Shown piece after piece: positions 6,926 through 16,597 of a DNA stretch of 64,000 bases. Numbering within the stretch: position 1 is the first letter of the stretch; the number at the start of each line of letters is the position of its first letter. The notes beneath the pieces are model-generated. The model had not been told where the DNA came from. It did not search any database and saw nothing but the letters and a program-made list of their open reading frames with translations. This stretch comes from Hyphomicrobiales bacterium (GTDB taxonomy: Bacteria > Pseudomonadota > Alphaproteobacteria > Rhizobiales > Beijerinckiaceae). Position numbers and translations under genes: made by a program. The stretch covers positions 1 through 64,000 of the forward strand of contig JADJVD010000015.1 of NCBI GenBank assembly GCA_016716745.1, in the 5' to 3' direction.

Positions 6926-9445
6926 ATGCGCGCCGCCCTGCCCTCGCCCTTCGCCGACTGGTTCGCCGCGCGCGGATGGCGCCCGCGCGCCCATCAGCTC
7001 GCGCTTCTGAGCCTCGCCGAGGAGGGGCGCGACAGCCTGCTCGTCGCGCCCACCGGCGCCGGCAAGACGCTCGCCGGCTTCCTGCCGACGCTGGTCGACC
7101 TGACGCGCGCCAAGCGCAACCGGCGCGGCCTGCACACGCTCTACATCTCGCCCCTGAAGGCGCTCGCCGTGGACGTGGCGCGCAACCTCGAGACGCCGAT
7201 CGCCGAGATGGGCCTGCCGATCCGCGTCGAGACGCGCACGGGCGACACCTCCTCCGCCAAGCGCCAGCGCCAGCGGCGCGACCCGCCCGACATTCTGATG
7301 ACGACGCCCGAACAGTTGGCGCTGCTGCTGGCGAGCGCCGACGCCGAGACCCTGTTCGCGGACGTGCGGCGCGTCGTTCTCGACGAGCTGCACGCGCTCG
7401 CCGCCTCCAAGCGCGGCGACCTGCTGGCGCTGGGGCTGGCGCGCCTGCGCGCCCTCGCGCCGCGGCTGACGGCGACGGGCCTGTCGGCGACCGTGCTCGA
7501 CCCGCGCGAGCTGGCGCGCTGGCTGAGCCCGCAACGCGACGGCGCGCCCGAGGCCGCCGTGGCGACCGCCGCCGCCGGCGCCGATCCCGACATCGCGATG
7601 CTGGAGACGCGCGCGCGCCTGCCCTGGGCCGGCCATTCCGCGCTGCACGCCATCGGCGAGATCTATGCGCGGATCAAGGCGGCGAAGATGACGCTCGTCT
7701 TCGTCAACACGCGCTCGCAGGCCGAGGCGATCTTCCAGCAGCTCTGGCGCATCAACGAGGACGGCCTCGCCATCGCGCTGCATCACGGCTCGCTCGACGC
7801 CGGCCAGCGTCGCAAGGTCGAGGCGGCGATGGCGGCGGGGCGCCTGAAGGCGGTGGTCTGCACCTCGACGCTCGACCTCGGCATCGACTGGGGCGACGTC
7901 GATCTCGTCGTCAATGTCGGCGCGCCCAAGGGATCGAGCCGGCTGCTGCAACGCATCGGCCGCGCCAATCACCGGCTCGACGATCCCTCGCGCGCGCTGC
8001 TGGTGCCGGCCAACCGCTTCGAGGCGCTGGAGTGCCTAGCCGCCATCGCCGCGGCGCAGGCGGGCGAACAGGACGCGCAGCACGCGCGCGCCGGCGCGCT
8101 CGACGTCTTGTGCCAGCACATTCTCGGCATGGCCTGCGCGGCGCCGTTTTCGGCCGACGCGCTTTACGCCGAAGTGACGGGCGCCCTGCCCTACGCGGCG
8201 CTCTCGCGCGCGGATTTCGACGCGGCGCTGAATTTCGTCGCGACGGGCGGCTACGCGCTCGGCGGCTACGAGCGCTTCGCCAAGATCCGCCAGACGACGG
8301 ACGGGCTGTGGCGCATCGCCAATGCGCGCGTCGCGCAGCAGTATCGGCTCAATGTCGGCACGATCGTTGAATCCGAGATGCTGAAGGTGCGCCTCACCCG
8401 CGCGCGCAGAACATCCGCGAAAACAGAGAGCGGCTATTCCGGCGTCGTCGGCCGCGGCGGGCGCGTGCTCGGCGAGATCGAGGAATATTTCATCGAACAG
8501 CTCTCGCCCGGCGACACCTTCGTCTTCGGCGGCGAAATCCTCGCCCTGCAGGGCGTCGTCGACAACGAGGCTCTGGTGACGCGCTCATCGAACGAGACGC
8601 CGAAAGTGCCCTCCTATGCGGGCGGGCGCTTTCCGCTCTCCACCTATCTCGCCGCGCGCGTGCGAAAGCTTCTGGCCGATCCGGCGCGCTGGACGCATCT
8701 GCCGGAGCAGGTGCGCGACTGGCTGCAGATGCAGGCGCTGCGCTCCGCGCCGCCGCCCGAGCAGGGCCTTTTCGTCGAGACCTTTCCGCGCGGGGGGCGG
8801 CACTATCTCGTGTGCTACCCGTTCGAGGGGCGGCTCGCGCATCAGACGCTCGGCATGTTGCTGACGCGGCGCATGGAGCGGGCGCGGCTGCAGCCGCTCG
8901 GCTTCGTCGCCAGCGACTATTCGCTGGCGATCTGGCTCCGCGCCGATCCCGGCGCGCGATTCGAGTCCGGCCTCGTCTCGCTGGACGAATTGTTTGCGCA
9001 GGACATGCTCGGCGACGACCTCGAGGAATGGCTCGACGAGTCCGCCATGATGAAGCGCGCCTTCCGCAATTGCGCCATCGTCGCCGGCCTCGTCGAGCGG
9101 CGCTCGCCCGGCAAGGAGAAGACCGGGCGGCAGGTGACGGTCTCGACCGATCTCGTCTTCGACGTCCTGCGCCGGCACGAGCCGCATCACATCCTGCTGC
9201 GCGCGGCGCGCGCCGACGCCTCGACCGGTCTGCTCGATCTCGACCGGCTCGCCGAAATGCTGTCGCGCGTGCGCGGGCGAATCATTCATAAGAGGCTCGA
9301 TCGCGTCTCGCCGCTCGCCGTGCCCGTGCTGCTCGACATCGGCCGCGAGCCGGTCGCCGGCGAGGCGCGCGAGGCTCTGCTCGCCGAGGCGGCGGAGACG
9401 CTGATCGAGGAGGCGACGGGTGAACCGTGGGATGGCGCGAGATGA
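6926..9445 (+). CDS. Lhr-type ligase-associated DEXH-box DNA helicase
   Basis: An 839-residue superfamily 2 helicase corresponding to the 'Lhr core' found next to a DNA ligase, MBL exonuclease and PdeM. Visible motifs: Q-motif region RPRAHQLALL, Walker A APTGAGKTLAGF, PLKALAVD (Ia), DEXH box as LDELHAL, SATV (III), LVFVNTRSQAE (IV), TSTLDLGIDWGDVD (V) and QRIGRANHR (VI). A winged-helix and the long Lhr C-terminal domain follow (SGVVGRGGRVLGEIEEYF, HLVCYPFEGRLAHQ-like strands). I chose ATG 6926 because the upstream frame overlaps the preceding gene and lacks family similarity. The 3' end overlaps pdeM, so helicase and phosphoesterase form an operon. It is expected to unwind or translocate along DNA in repair. 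Intact, unlike the ligase and exonuclease of the same module. Confidence 0.9.
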   Translation: MRAALPSPFADWFAARGWRPRAHQLALLSLAEEGRDSLLVAPTGAGKTLAGFLPTLVDLTRAKRNRRGLHTLYISPLKALAVDVARNLETPIAEMGLPIRVETRTGDTSSAKRQRQRRDPPDILMTTPEQLALLLASADAETLFADVRRVVLDELHALAASKRGDLLALGLARLRALAPRLTATGLSATVLDPRELARWLSPQRDGAPEAAVATAAAGADPDIAMLETRARLPWAGHSALHAIGEIYARIKAAKMTLVFVNTRSQAEAIFQQLWRINEDGLAIALHHGSLDAGQRRKVEAAMAAGRLKAVVCTSTLDLGIDWGDVDLVVNVGAPKGSSRLLQRIGRANHRLDDPSRALLVPANRFEALECLAAIAAAQAGEQDAQHARAGALDVLCQHILGMACAAPFSADALYAEVTGALPYAALSRADFDAALNFVATGGYALGGYERFAKIRQTTDGLWRIANARVAQQYRLNVGTIVESEMLKVRLTRARRTSAKTESGYSGVVGRGGRVLGEIEEYFIEQLSPGDTFVFGGEILALQGVVDNEALVTRSSNETPKVPSYAGGRFPLSTYLAARVRKLLADPARWTHLPEQVRDWLQMQALRSAPPPEQGLFVETFPRGGRHYLVCYPFEGRLAHQTLGMLLTRRMERARLQPLGFVASDYSLAIWLRADPGARFESGLVSLDELFAQDMLGDDLEEWLDESAMMKRAFRNCAIVAGLVERRSPGKEKTGRQVTVSTDLVFDVLRRHEPHHILLRAARADASTGLLDLDRLAEMLSRVRGRIIHKRLDRVSPLAVPVLLDIGREPVAGEAREALLAEAAETLIEEATGEPWDGAR

Positions 9446-10136
9446 GGCGGAGGCGATGCGGCACGCGCTGATCCGTCTCGCCGGCGAGGAGTTTTTCGCC
9501 GACCCGTCCGGCGGGCTCTACCATCCTGGCGAGCGGATGCTGATCGTCGCCGATCTGCATCTGGAGAAAGGCTCGAGCTTCGCGCGGCGCGGCATGCTGC
9601 TGCCGCCCTACGACACCGCCGCGACGCTGGCGCGGCTCGCCGCCGTCGTCGCGCGCTGGCGGCCCGCGCGCGTCGCCGCGCTCGGCGACAGTTTTCACGA
9701 TCCGAACGCGCATGAGCGCCTGCGCGAGGCCGAGCGCGCCGCGCTCGCGGCGATGCAGGCGGGACGCGACTGGCTGTGGATCGCCGGCAATCACGATCCC
9801 GGCCCGCCCGTCGGCGCCGGCGGGCAGTCGCTCGCCGAACTCGCCTTCGGGCGCATCACGCTCAGGCACGAGCCGAGGCATGGCCGCGCCGAGGGCGAGA
9901 TCGCCGGCCATCTGCACCCGGTCGCGCGCGTCGCCGGCGCCGGCGGCTCGACGCGGGCGCGCTGCTTCGTGACGGACGGAGCGCGATGCGTCGCGCCGGC
10001 CTTCGGCGCGCTGGCCGGCGGGCTCGACATCGCCCACCCGGCCTTCGCGCCCGTCTTCGCGACACGCGCCGTCGTCGCGCATGTGCTGGGGCGCGACCGC
10101 GTCTGGCGGGTGCCGGGCGAGCGCTGCGGGCGCTAG
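9420..10136 (+). CDS. pdeM: Ligase-associated metallophosphoesterase PdeM
   Basis: A calcineurin-like metallophosphoesterase of the ligase-associated DNA damage response set. All five metal-binding blocks are visible: VADLHLEKG (D-x-H), GDSFHD (GDxxHD), GNHDPG (GNHD), the RHEP strand and GHLHPV (GHxHP). Start choice is uncertain: GTG 9420 has GAGGAG about 7 nt upstream, while ATG 9432 and ATG 9456 are also in frame, and family alignment favours a start near MRHALIRLAGEEF (9456). All candidates overlap or abut the helicase end at 9445, showing tight coupling. It presumably acts as a DNA phosphodiesterase/end-processing enzyme together with the helicase. The stop overlaps the convergent TIGR02186 gene by 4 nt. 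Confidence 0.85.
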   Translation: MNRGMARDEAEAMRHALIRLAGEEFFADPSGGLYHPGERMLIVADLHLEKGSSFARRGMLLPPYDTAATLARLAAVVARWRPARVAALGDSFHDPNAHERLREAERAALAAMQAGRDWLWIAGNHDPGPPVGAGGQSLAELAFGRITLRHEPRHGRAEGEIAGHLHPVARVAGAGGSTRARCFVTDGARCVAPAFGALAGGLDIAHPAFAPVFATRAVVAHVLGRDRVWRVPGERCGR

Positions 10137-10900
10137 TCGCGCCGGAAGATGATCGTCGCGATCCAGCCGAGAAAGACGGCCATCAGCGCGGTCGCCAGAC
10201 CATAGCTCCAAGGCTGCTCGCGCGCGGCGGTGGCGAGGCGCTGCTCGATGCCGCCCTTGATGACGTTGAAATGCGCGGACTGGCGCGCCAGCGGCACGCC
10301 GTCCGACAGCAGCGTCACGTCGACGTCGTAGCGCCCGAGCGGCGCAATGCCCGGGATTCTCAGCGACGCGCGGAACAGCGAGGGAGTGAGGAACTCGGCG
10401 GCGTCGCCAATCTCGACGAACAGCCCTTCCTCGCGGCGCAGCCGCATCAGCGCCTGCCGGAAGTTCGGCTCTTCGGGATCGAAGATGTCCGTGCGCCTGC
10501 CCTGCGGAGGCACAAGCGCGTCGACGCCCAGCGTGATCTTGCGGCGCATCTCCTCGCCGGCGATCTCCTGAAGCGGCCGGTTCGAAAGCATGGCGATGTA
10601 GGAGGGAATGGCGATGTAGCGGCGCTGGTCGGTGTTCAGCCACATCGGCCCGACGCGGCTTTTCTCGCGCACGACGACCGAACCGCGCGGCCCGCGCACG
10701 CCGACCACCACGTCGTAGGCCGCGGCGCGCGAAACCGTCGTCGCGTCGCGCTCGACCACGCCGAAGAGGGCGATGTCCGCGCCGGTGAAGTTCGAGGTGA
10801 TGGCGATCCTGTCGGAGGAGAGCGAGAGCACGAGCGTCTCCGCCCGCGCCGCGCCGCAGGCGAGCGCAAGAGCGAGAAGCGCCAGCGCGGCGCGCTTCAT
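10133..10900 (-). CDS. TIGR02186-family exported transmembrane protein
   Basis: A 255-residue protein with an N-terminal signal peptide (MKRAALALLALALACGAARA), a long beta-rich periplasmic domain (LSSDRIAITSNFTGADIALFGVVE onward) and a single C-terminal membrane span (YGLATALMAVFLGWIATIIF) with a short RRD tail. This is the layout of the alphaproteobacterial TIGR02186 family, which is typically encoded beside a TauE/SafE transporter, exactly as here. The ATG at 10900 overlaps the transporter's stop (ATGA), indicating translational coupling. It probably forms a complex with, or regulates, that permease; the biochemical role is not established as far as I know. Confidence 0.8.
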   Translation of the reverse strand: MKRAALALLALALACGAARAETLVLSLSSDRIAITSNFTGADIALFGVVERDATTVSRAAAYDVVVGVRGPRGSVVVREKSRVGPMWLNTDQRRYIAIPSYIAMLSNRPLQEIAGEEMRRKITLGVDALVPPQGRRTDIFDPEEPNFRQALMRLRREEGLFVEIGDAAEFLTPSLFRASLRIPGIAPLGRYDVDVTLLSDGVPLARQSAHFNVIKGGIEQRLATAAREQPWSYGLATALMAVFLGWIATIIFRRD

Positions 10901-11823
10901 CGCGGCGTCTCCGTCAACGTGACCGAATAGCGCTCGACCGGGGTCACCAGAAGATCGACGGCGAAGCGCACGGCGACGCCGAAGACCAGCAGCGCGAGCA
11001 ACAGGCGGAAATGCTCGCCGCGCAGATTGAGGCCGGCGCGCGCGCCGAACTGCGCGCCGAAGACGCCGCCGACGATCAGCAGCAGGGCGAGCACGACGTC
11101 GACCGAATAGTTGGTCGCCGCATGCATCATCGTCGCGGCGATCATCGTGAACAGGATCTGGAACAGCGAGGTGCCAACGACAATAGAGGCGGGCACGCGG
11201 AAGATGTAGATCAGCGCCGGGACCAGAATGAAGCCGCCGCCGATGCCGAGCACGGCGCCGGCGAAGCCGATGAAGATCGACAGCACGCTCAGCGGAATGA
11301 CGCTCACATAGATGCCGGAGCGATGGAACCTCACCTTCAGCGGCAGGCCTTCGTACCAGGCGTGCTGGCCGGCGCGGCGCACCACGCGCTTCTTGCCGCG
11401 GCGCTCGGCGAGGACGGCGCGCACGCTCTCCACCATCATCGAGAAACCGATGCCGCCGAGCAGCGTGACGTAGGAAATCGTGATCACCGTGTCGAGCTGG
11501 CCGACCTTGCGCATGCGGTTGAAGAACAAGACGCCGAGCGCGGTGCCGATGAGGCCGCCGATCAGGAGGACGACGCCGAGCTTGAGATCGAGCGCGCCCT
11601 TGCGCCAGTAGTTGAGCGCGCCGGTCATCGAGGAGGCGGCGATCTGCGAGGCTTCGGTGGCGACCGCGACCGCCGGCGGAATGCCGACGAAGATCAGCAG
11701 CGGCGTCATCAGGAAGCCGCCGCCGACGCCGAACATGCCGGAAATGAAGCCGACCGCCGCGCCCATGCCCAGGATCATGAAGGCGTCGACGGGAAGCTCG
11801 GCGATGGGAAGATAGAATTGCAC
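10897..11823 (-). CDS. TauE/SafE (TSUP)-family anion exporter
   Basis: A 308-residue polytopic permease with the two-fold repeated signature of the sulfite exporter TauE/SafE family: GFISGMFGVGGGFLMTPLL in the first half and AGAVLGIGGGFILVPALIY in the second. About eight membrane helices can be traced, split by a basic cytoplasmic loop (AERRGKKRVVRRAG). Family members move small sulfur-containing or organic anions (sulfite, sulfoacetate, taurine-derived ions). The substrate here cannot be read from sequence. Leads a two-gene operon with the TIGR02186 protein. Confidence 0.85.
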   Translation of the reverse strand: MQFYLPIAELPVDAFMILGMGAAVGFISGMFGVGGGFLMTPLLIFVGIPPAVAVATEASQIAASSMTGALNYWRKGALDLKLGVVLLIGGLIGTALGVLFFNRMRKVGQLDTVITISYVTLLGGIGFSMMVESVRAVLAERRGKKRVVRRAGQHAWYEGLPLKVRFHRSGIYVSVIPLSVLSIFIGFAGAVLGIGGGFILVPALIYIFRVPASIVVGTSLFQILFTMIAATMMHAATNYSVDVVLALLLIVGGVFGAQFGARAGLNLRGEHFRLLLALLVFGVAVRFAVDLLVTPVERYSVTLTETPR

Positions 11824-11955
11824 GTCGTTGCGCCGTCGGTGCCGGAAGTCGGGAAGCGGTCGCCAACAAGGCCTTGCCGACGCCGCTCCGTCAATCGAAT
11901 TGGACGGTGACGCGAGCGTGGCGAGGCCGTGGGCGAACGGCGCCGCCCCGCCTCG

Positions 11956-14900
11956 TCAGCCCGTTTTCGGCCGCGCCGGCATGCGCGCGCGATCCTCGGC
12001 CTTGCCCTCGCCCTTGCCCGCGCCCTTGCCTTCGCCCTTGGCCCCGGCCTCGCTCTTGCCGGCGGCGTCGTGGCCCTTGGCGGGCTCGCCCTGGGCCGAC
12101 GGAGACGGCTCCCAGCCCGGGCGGGGCGGCGCCGCGACCTCGTTGGCGGCCCGATCCGTCGTCTTGGGGCGGTAGGCTTCGGCCGCGGCCTTGGCCTGCT
12201 CCAGCGTCTTGGCGTCCATGCGCTGGGCCACCTCGTCGCGCTTCTTGGCGGCGTCCTCGTCGCCCTGCTTGGCGGCGGCGGAGAACCAGAGATAGCTCAG
12301 GCCCATGTTCTGCTCGATGCCGAGGCCGCGCGCATACAGGATCGCCAGATTGTACTGGCTGTCGCGCACGCCGAACTCGGCCGCCTTGCGGAACCACTGG
12401 GCCGCGCCGGCGTAATCGGGCTTGCCGCCCGCGCCCTCGGCGACCAGAACCGCGAGATTGTGCATCGCCCGCGCGTTGCCGCGGTCGGCGGCGCGCTGAT
12501 ACAGCGCCTTCGCCTTCGGCAGGTCGCGCGGCACGCCGAGGCCCTTCTCGTAGAGCGAGCCGAGCCGATACTGCGCCGGGGCGAGATCGTGTTCGGCCGC
12601 CTTCTCGAACCACATCGCGGCCGCCTTCAGGTCGCGCGTGACGCCGCGCCCGTCGGCGAAGCGGGAGGCCATTTCGTACTGGGCGGCGGCGTCGCCGCCG
12701 GTCGCCGCCTCGCGCAGCGATTGCGGGCCGGTGACGCTGGCCGGATCGATCGCCGCGACGGGCGTCGAATCGACGCCGGGAGCGGCGGCGGCCGGACGGG
12801 GCGCGGCTTTCTCGGCAGGCTTGTCGAGCGGCTTGTCGGCGGATTTCTCCGTGGGAGCCGGGGTGAGGGCCCCGGAGGGCAGCGCCGGAGCGCCGCCCGG
12901 CGCCTGCTGGACGGCGCCGCGTTCGGCCGGAGCCTTGGGCTCAACCGGCGCCTTCGGCTCAGCGTCGTGCCTGGGCGCGAGGTCGGGCATCTCGATCGCG
13001 CGGCCGGCGGGCGCGACGGTCGGCTCGATGGAATCGCTTGTGCCGACGGCGCGCACGATCGCCAGCGCGCCGAGCGCCATCGTCAGGCCGGTGAGGCCGA
13101 TCAGGATCGGCCGGCGGCGCTCGGCCAGGAAGGAGCGCCCGCCGACGGCGCGCGCCGGCTCGGCCTCGGCGAGCAATTCGGCCGGCGACGCCGGCGCCTC
13201 GGCCTTGGACTTCTTGACGACGGAGGCGGCGGCCTTGGCGGCCGCGGCGGCGCGCGCGGCGGTGCGGGCGACGCCGCCTTCCTTCTGCTGTGCGGCCTCG
13301 CGCGCGGCCTGCTCGGCGGCGGCCTGCGCCTGCATGCGGCGGGCGGCGGCGATGAAGTTGGAGGCGCCGCGCTTCTCGCCGTCGTCGAGATGGGTGGCGG
13401 AGGCGCGGGCGGCCGGACGGGTCGCCTCCGGGTCGATCAGGACGTCGTCGGCCAGCGTCGAGCGCTCGTCGCGCAGCAGCGCGGCGGCCGAGGCGGAGCT
13501 GCGCGCCATGCCGAGGATTTCGGAGCCGATGTCGTCATCCTGCGCCTGCGGACGGCGAACGGGCGCCTCCGGCAGGGCCTGACGCGCGGGCGCTTCGGCC
13601 GCGACGGGGGCCATCGCGGCGGCGGCCGCCGACCGGGGACGCGAATCCACCTCGTCCTCGAGGACGGCGAGACGGTCGACGATGCGCTCCAGAGTGTCGT
13701 GGACCGCGCCCAGCGTCGAATGGGTGCGCCGGTCGACCTCGCTCTGCTGCTGGCGCAGCGTTTCGATGTCGCGGCTGACGAGCGAGGCGTCGGCGCCCGC
13801 GCCCTGCGCCATCGCCTCGCGAACGGCCTCGCGCGCGGCGGCCCGGGCCGCGGTCTCGGCCGCGCCGAGCGCCACCTCGCGCATCGAATCCATGCGGGCG
13901 ATCAGATCCGTCATCGCCCCGCGCATCGAATCGAGCGCGGGGGCGGCGCCCTCGGCGCGGTCGATCCGGTCGGACAGGCGGACGATTTCCGATTGCAAGG
14001 CGCCGAGCGCCTGCGCGTCGATCGGCGCCTGCGCGGTCAGCCGGCCGGAGAGATCCTCCATCATCCGGCGCATGTCGGCGTCGGCGCGCGGCTCGCGGAC
14101 GTGATCGGCGAGCGTGGCGCGAATGCGGTCGGTCAGCGACTCGACGAGACCGTCCACGGCCGGGGGACGGGCGGCGGCAAGCTCGACCTTGTTCGACAGA
14201 TCCTCGATGCGGCGCTCGAGTTCGGCGATGGCGGGCGCGCCGCCGCGCGACATCATCGCGCGCAGTTCGTTCATCGCGTCGGCGATGGCGGGCGCATGCG
14301 CGCCCCGCTCGCCAGAGGCGAGCGCGTCGAGCCGCTCGGCGAGGCCGGCGACCTGCCGCTCGAGCGCGGCGATGGGCGCGGCCGGCGCGCCCGAGGCGAT
14401 CAGCGAGCGGATTTCGGACAAGGCCGCGCCGACCCCGGCCGCCTCGGCGTCGCGGTCGTCGCCGACGAGCAGGTCGAGCCGGTCGGCCAGGCCCGCGATC
14501 TGGCGTTCGAGCGCCCGCACGGCGTCGCCCTCGCCGCCGGCCGAAGCGGCCATGCGGCTGTCGAGGCGGGCGGACAGATCGGCGATCTGGCGCTCCAGCG
14601 TGTCGAGCGAACCGCTCGGCACGGCGGCCGCCATCATCGCGCGGATTTCGGCGATGCCGGCCGCGATTTCGGGCGGATTGACGATCGGGCCGGCGACGGC
14701 GAGCCGGTCCACCCGCTCGGCGAGCGCGCCGATCTGGCGCTCGATCTTCTCGACCGGGGCCGGGCGCGCCAGCGCGGCGGCGACGAGATCGCGAATCTCG
14801 CGCGTCTGGGCGCGGATATCGTCGAACTGGCGGGCGTCGGACGGCACGGGGCCGGCGGCGGCGAGCTTCTGGCCGATGGCCTGCACGCCGCGCTGGATCT

Positions 14901-16299
14901 CCTCAATCGCCGGGCGCGAATCGAGGGCGCGGACGTTGGCGCGCAGCTCGTCGGCGAGGCGGGCGATGGGCGCGACCAGCAATTCGCTCGCCCCTTCGGC
15001 GCGCGAGGCGTCGACGCGGCGGGCGAGGTCGCGCACGGCGTCCTCGAGGCCGGCGACGGAGCCGGCGGGGGCGAGCGCCGACATGGCGCGCGACATCGCC
15101 TCGATCTCGCGGCGCATGGCGCCGACGTCCGGGCTCGAGGCGGGCGCCGGCGCGGGACGGACGGCCTCGCGGCGCATCGTCTCGATGCCGTCGGCGAGGC
15201 GCGAAATCTCGCCCTGCAAGCCGCGGAAGAGCGGCTCGACGGCGGCGACCGGAGCCGGAGCGGCGGACGCGGCGGGACGCTCGGCGGCGCGCTCGAGGCG
15301 GGCGGCGAGATGTTCCAGACGCCGGTCGAGCTCGTCCATCGTGACGACGGAGGCGCCGGCGGGGGCGGCATGGGCGGCGGGCGCAACCGGCGCGCCGTCG
15401 AGGTCGCGCTGGCGGCGGGCGATGTCGGCGAGGGCGTCGGCGATCGGGCGCTGCGAGAAGGAGCGCGGGCGGCCGCCAGCGGCCGAAGCGGCGGCGGGCG
15501 CGGCCGCCTGGAGCGCGAGGGCGGACACGGCGGGCGCGGCCGCGCGGGCCTGCGTCTGCGCCTGCACGGCCTCCAGAATGGCGCCGAGCTTGCGGTCGAG
15601 CTGCTCGACCTTGGGATCGGCGGCGGCGGCGGCCGGCGCGTCGAGCCGGGCCGAGATCTGTTCGAGACGCTGGCCGAATTCGCGCAGCGAGGTGTCCACC
15701 TTGTCGGCCCGCGAGGCGCCGGCGCGATGGGAGAGCGCCTCCATGCGCTCCTCGAGACGCTCCAGCGAATCGCGGATCGGGCGCGCGCCCTCGTCGGCGG
15801 GGCGGCGGGAGATGCGCGCCTCGATGTCGCCGAGGCGGTCGGCGACGGTGGCGAGCGCGGCCGCGGTGCGGCTGTTGGCCTTGGCAGCGCGACGCTCGAA
15901 GGCGCCGACCGCGTCGTCGAGCAGACGCTCGGCGTCGATCTCGGGGCGGGCGCGGCGACGCGGCTCGAGCCACTCGTCGTCGAAGTCCTCGTCGCGCTCG
16001 TCCTGCCGGGCGCGGCGGACGGGCGCGGGACGACGGCGCTCCTCGCGCACCGGACGGCGGGAGCGGCGGCTCTCGCCGTCGTCGCGTCCGCTCATCCGGG
16101 ACAGGCGCGCGGTGACCGCCTCGAGCCGGTCGTCGGCGCCGAGATCGTCGACATCGACGCCCATATCCGCCGCCTGATCGGCGATCACCGAGTTCATCCA
16201 CTCGCCGAGCGACATGCCGGCGCGGCGCGCCGCCTCCTTGGCGGCCTCGCGCGCGTCGAAATCCACGCCTTTGATGCTCCAGGGGACGGATCTGCTCAT
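11956..16299 (-). CDS. podJ: PodJ-like polar organizer with coiled coil, one TM span and Sel1 repeats
   Basis: A 1447-residue protein with PodJ topology. The cytoplasmic N-terminus opens MSRSVPWSIKGVDFDAREAAKEAARRAGMSLGEWMNSVI. Residues ~100-900 are a long coiled-coil/Ala-Arg-rich region, with degenerate repeats of the type LERQIAGLADRLD roughly every 48 residues at ~517-706. A basic/Ala linker leads to a single membrane span (~1063-1084, PILIGLTGLTMALGALAIV), then a Pro/Lys-rich periplasmic linker and about four Sel1 repeats (~1205-1360, e.g. AAAMWFEKAAEHDLAPAQYRLGSLYEKGLG). In Caulobacter and Sinorhizobium, PodJ marks a cell pole and recruits division, pilus and signalling proteins. Monocistronic. 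A 7-bp hairpin (16313-16330, GGAGCCG/CGGCTCC) lies just before the start codon, whose ribosome site is weak. Confidence 0.75.
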   Translation of the reverse strand: MSRSVPWSIKGVDFDAREAAKEAARRAGMSLGEWMNSVIADQAADMGVDVDDLGADDRLEAVTARLSRMSGRDDGESRRSRRPVREERRRPAPVRRARQDERDEDFDDEWLEPRRRARPEIDAERLLDDAVGAFERRAAKANSRTAAALATVADRLGDIEARISRRPADEGARPIRDSLERLEERMEALSHRAGASRADKVDTSLREFGQRLEQISARLDAPAAAAADPKVEQLDRKLGAILEAVQAQTQARAAAPAVSALALQAAAPAAASAAGGRPRSFSQRPIADALADIARRQRDLDGAPVAPAAHAAPAGASVVTMDELDRRLEHLAARLERAAERPAASAAPAPVAAVEPLFRGLQGEISRLADGIETMRREAVRPAPAPASSPDVGAMRREIEAMSRAMSALAPAGSVAGLEDAVRDLARRVDASRAEGASELLVAPIARLADELRANVRALDSRPAIEEIQRGVQAIGQKLAAAGPVPSDARQFDDIRAQTREIRDLVAAALARPAPVEKIERQIGALAERVDRLAVAGPIVNPPEIAAGIAEIRAMMAAAVPSGSLDTLERQIADLSARLDSRMAASAGGEGDAVRALERQIAGLADRLDLLVGDDRDAEAAGVGAALSEIRSLIASGAPAAPIAALERQVAGLAERLDALASGERGAHAPAIADAMNELRAMMSRGGAPAIAELERRIEDLSNKVELAAARPPAVDGLVESLTDRIRATLADHVREPRADADMRRMMEDLSGRLTAQAPIDAQALGALQSEIVRLSDRIDRAEGAAPALDSMRGAMTDLIARMDSMREVALGAAETAARAAAREAVREAMAQGAGADASLVSRDIETLRQQQSEVDRRTHSTLGAVHDTLERIVDRLAVLEDEVDSRPRSAAAAAMAPVAAEAPARQALPEAPVRRPQAQDDDIGSEILGMARSSASAAALLRDERSTLADDVLIDPEATRPAARASATHLDDGEKRGASNFIAAARRMQAQAAAEQAAREAAQQKEGGVARTAARAAAAAKAAASVVKKSKAEAPASPAELLAEAEPARAVGGRSFLAERRRPILIGLTGLTMALGALAIVRAVGTSDSIEPTVAPAGRAIEMPDLAPRHDAEPKAPVEPKAPAERGAVQQAPGGAPALPSGALTPAPTEKSADKPLDKPAEKAAPRPAAAAPGVDSTPVAAIDPASVTGPQSLREAATGGDAAAQYEMASRFADGRGVTRDLKAAAMWFEKAAEHDLAPAQYRLGSLYEKGLGVPRDLPKAKALYQRAADRGNARAMHNLAVLVAEGAGGKPDYAGAAQWFRKAAEFGVRDSQYNLAILYARGLGIEQNMGLSYLWFSAAAKQGDEDAAKKRDEVAQRMDAKTLEQAKAAAEAYRPKTTDRAANEVAAPPRPGWEPSPSAQGEPAKGHDAAGKSEAGAKGEGKGAGKGEGKAEDRARMPARPKTG

Positions 16300-16597
16300 C
16301 TTGCGCCCGGCGGGAGCCGATTACGGCTCCGGTATGAGAAAAGGTGCGACGCGGAACGGCCGGGACGACGCTGAAATCCGGCGCTCGCCCCGGAGAGCGC
16401 CCTGCGCCGATGTTTCGGTCCGGGTGGTGAACAAAAAGTTAAGGGTGGACGATTTTGAAACACCTCGGGACGATTGAGGCGCGCCGAGGCGGTTTTCGCG
16501 CGCCGGCGGCGGCGTGCTAAGGCTTGGGCGGGCCGGGCGGCGCCCGATCCGGCCTCTCTTGCGCCCCGCCGCACCATCCGCACGCCATGAGGACAGG

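Noticed and set aside
11929..16374. A 1481-codon open frame antisense to the PodJ-like gene
   Set aside because: It mirrors a GC-rich coiled-coil gene; its translation is low-complexity Gly/Arg/Leu sequence without domains, while the minus-strand frame has clear TM and Sel1 features.
16428..16442. TGAA-N7-TTAA, a near match to the CtrA site TTAA-N7-TTAA upstream of the PodJ-like gene
   Set aside because: One half-site is wrong, it is ~130 nt from the start codon and a single 7-of-8 match in an AT-richer gap is weak evidence.
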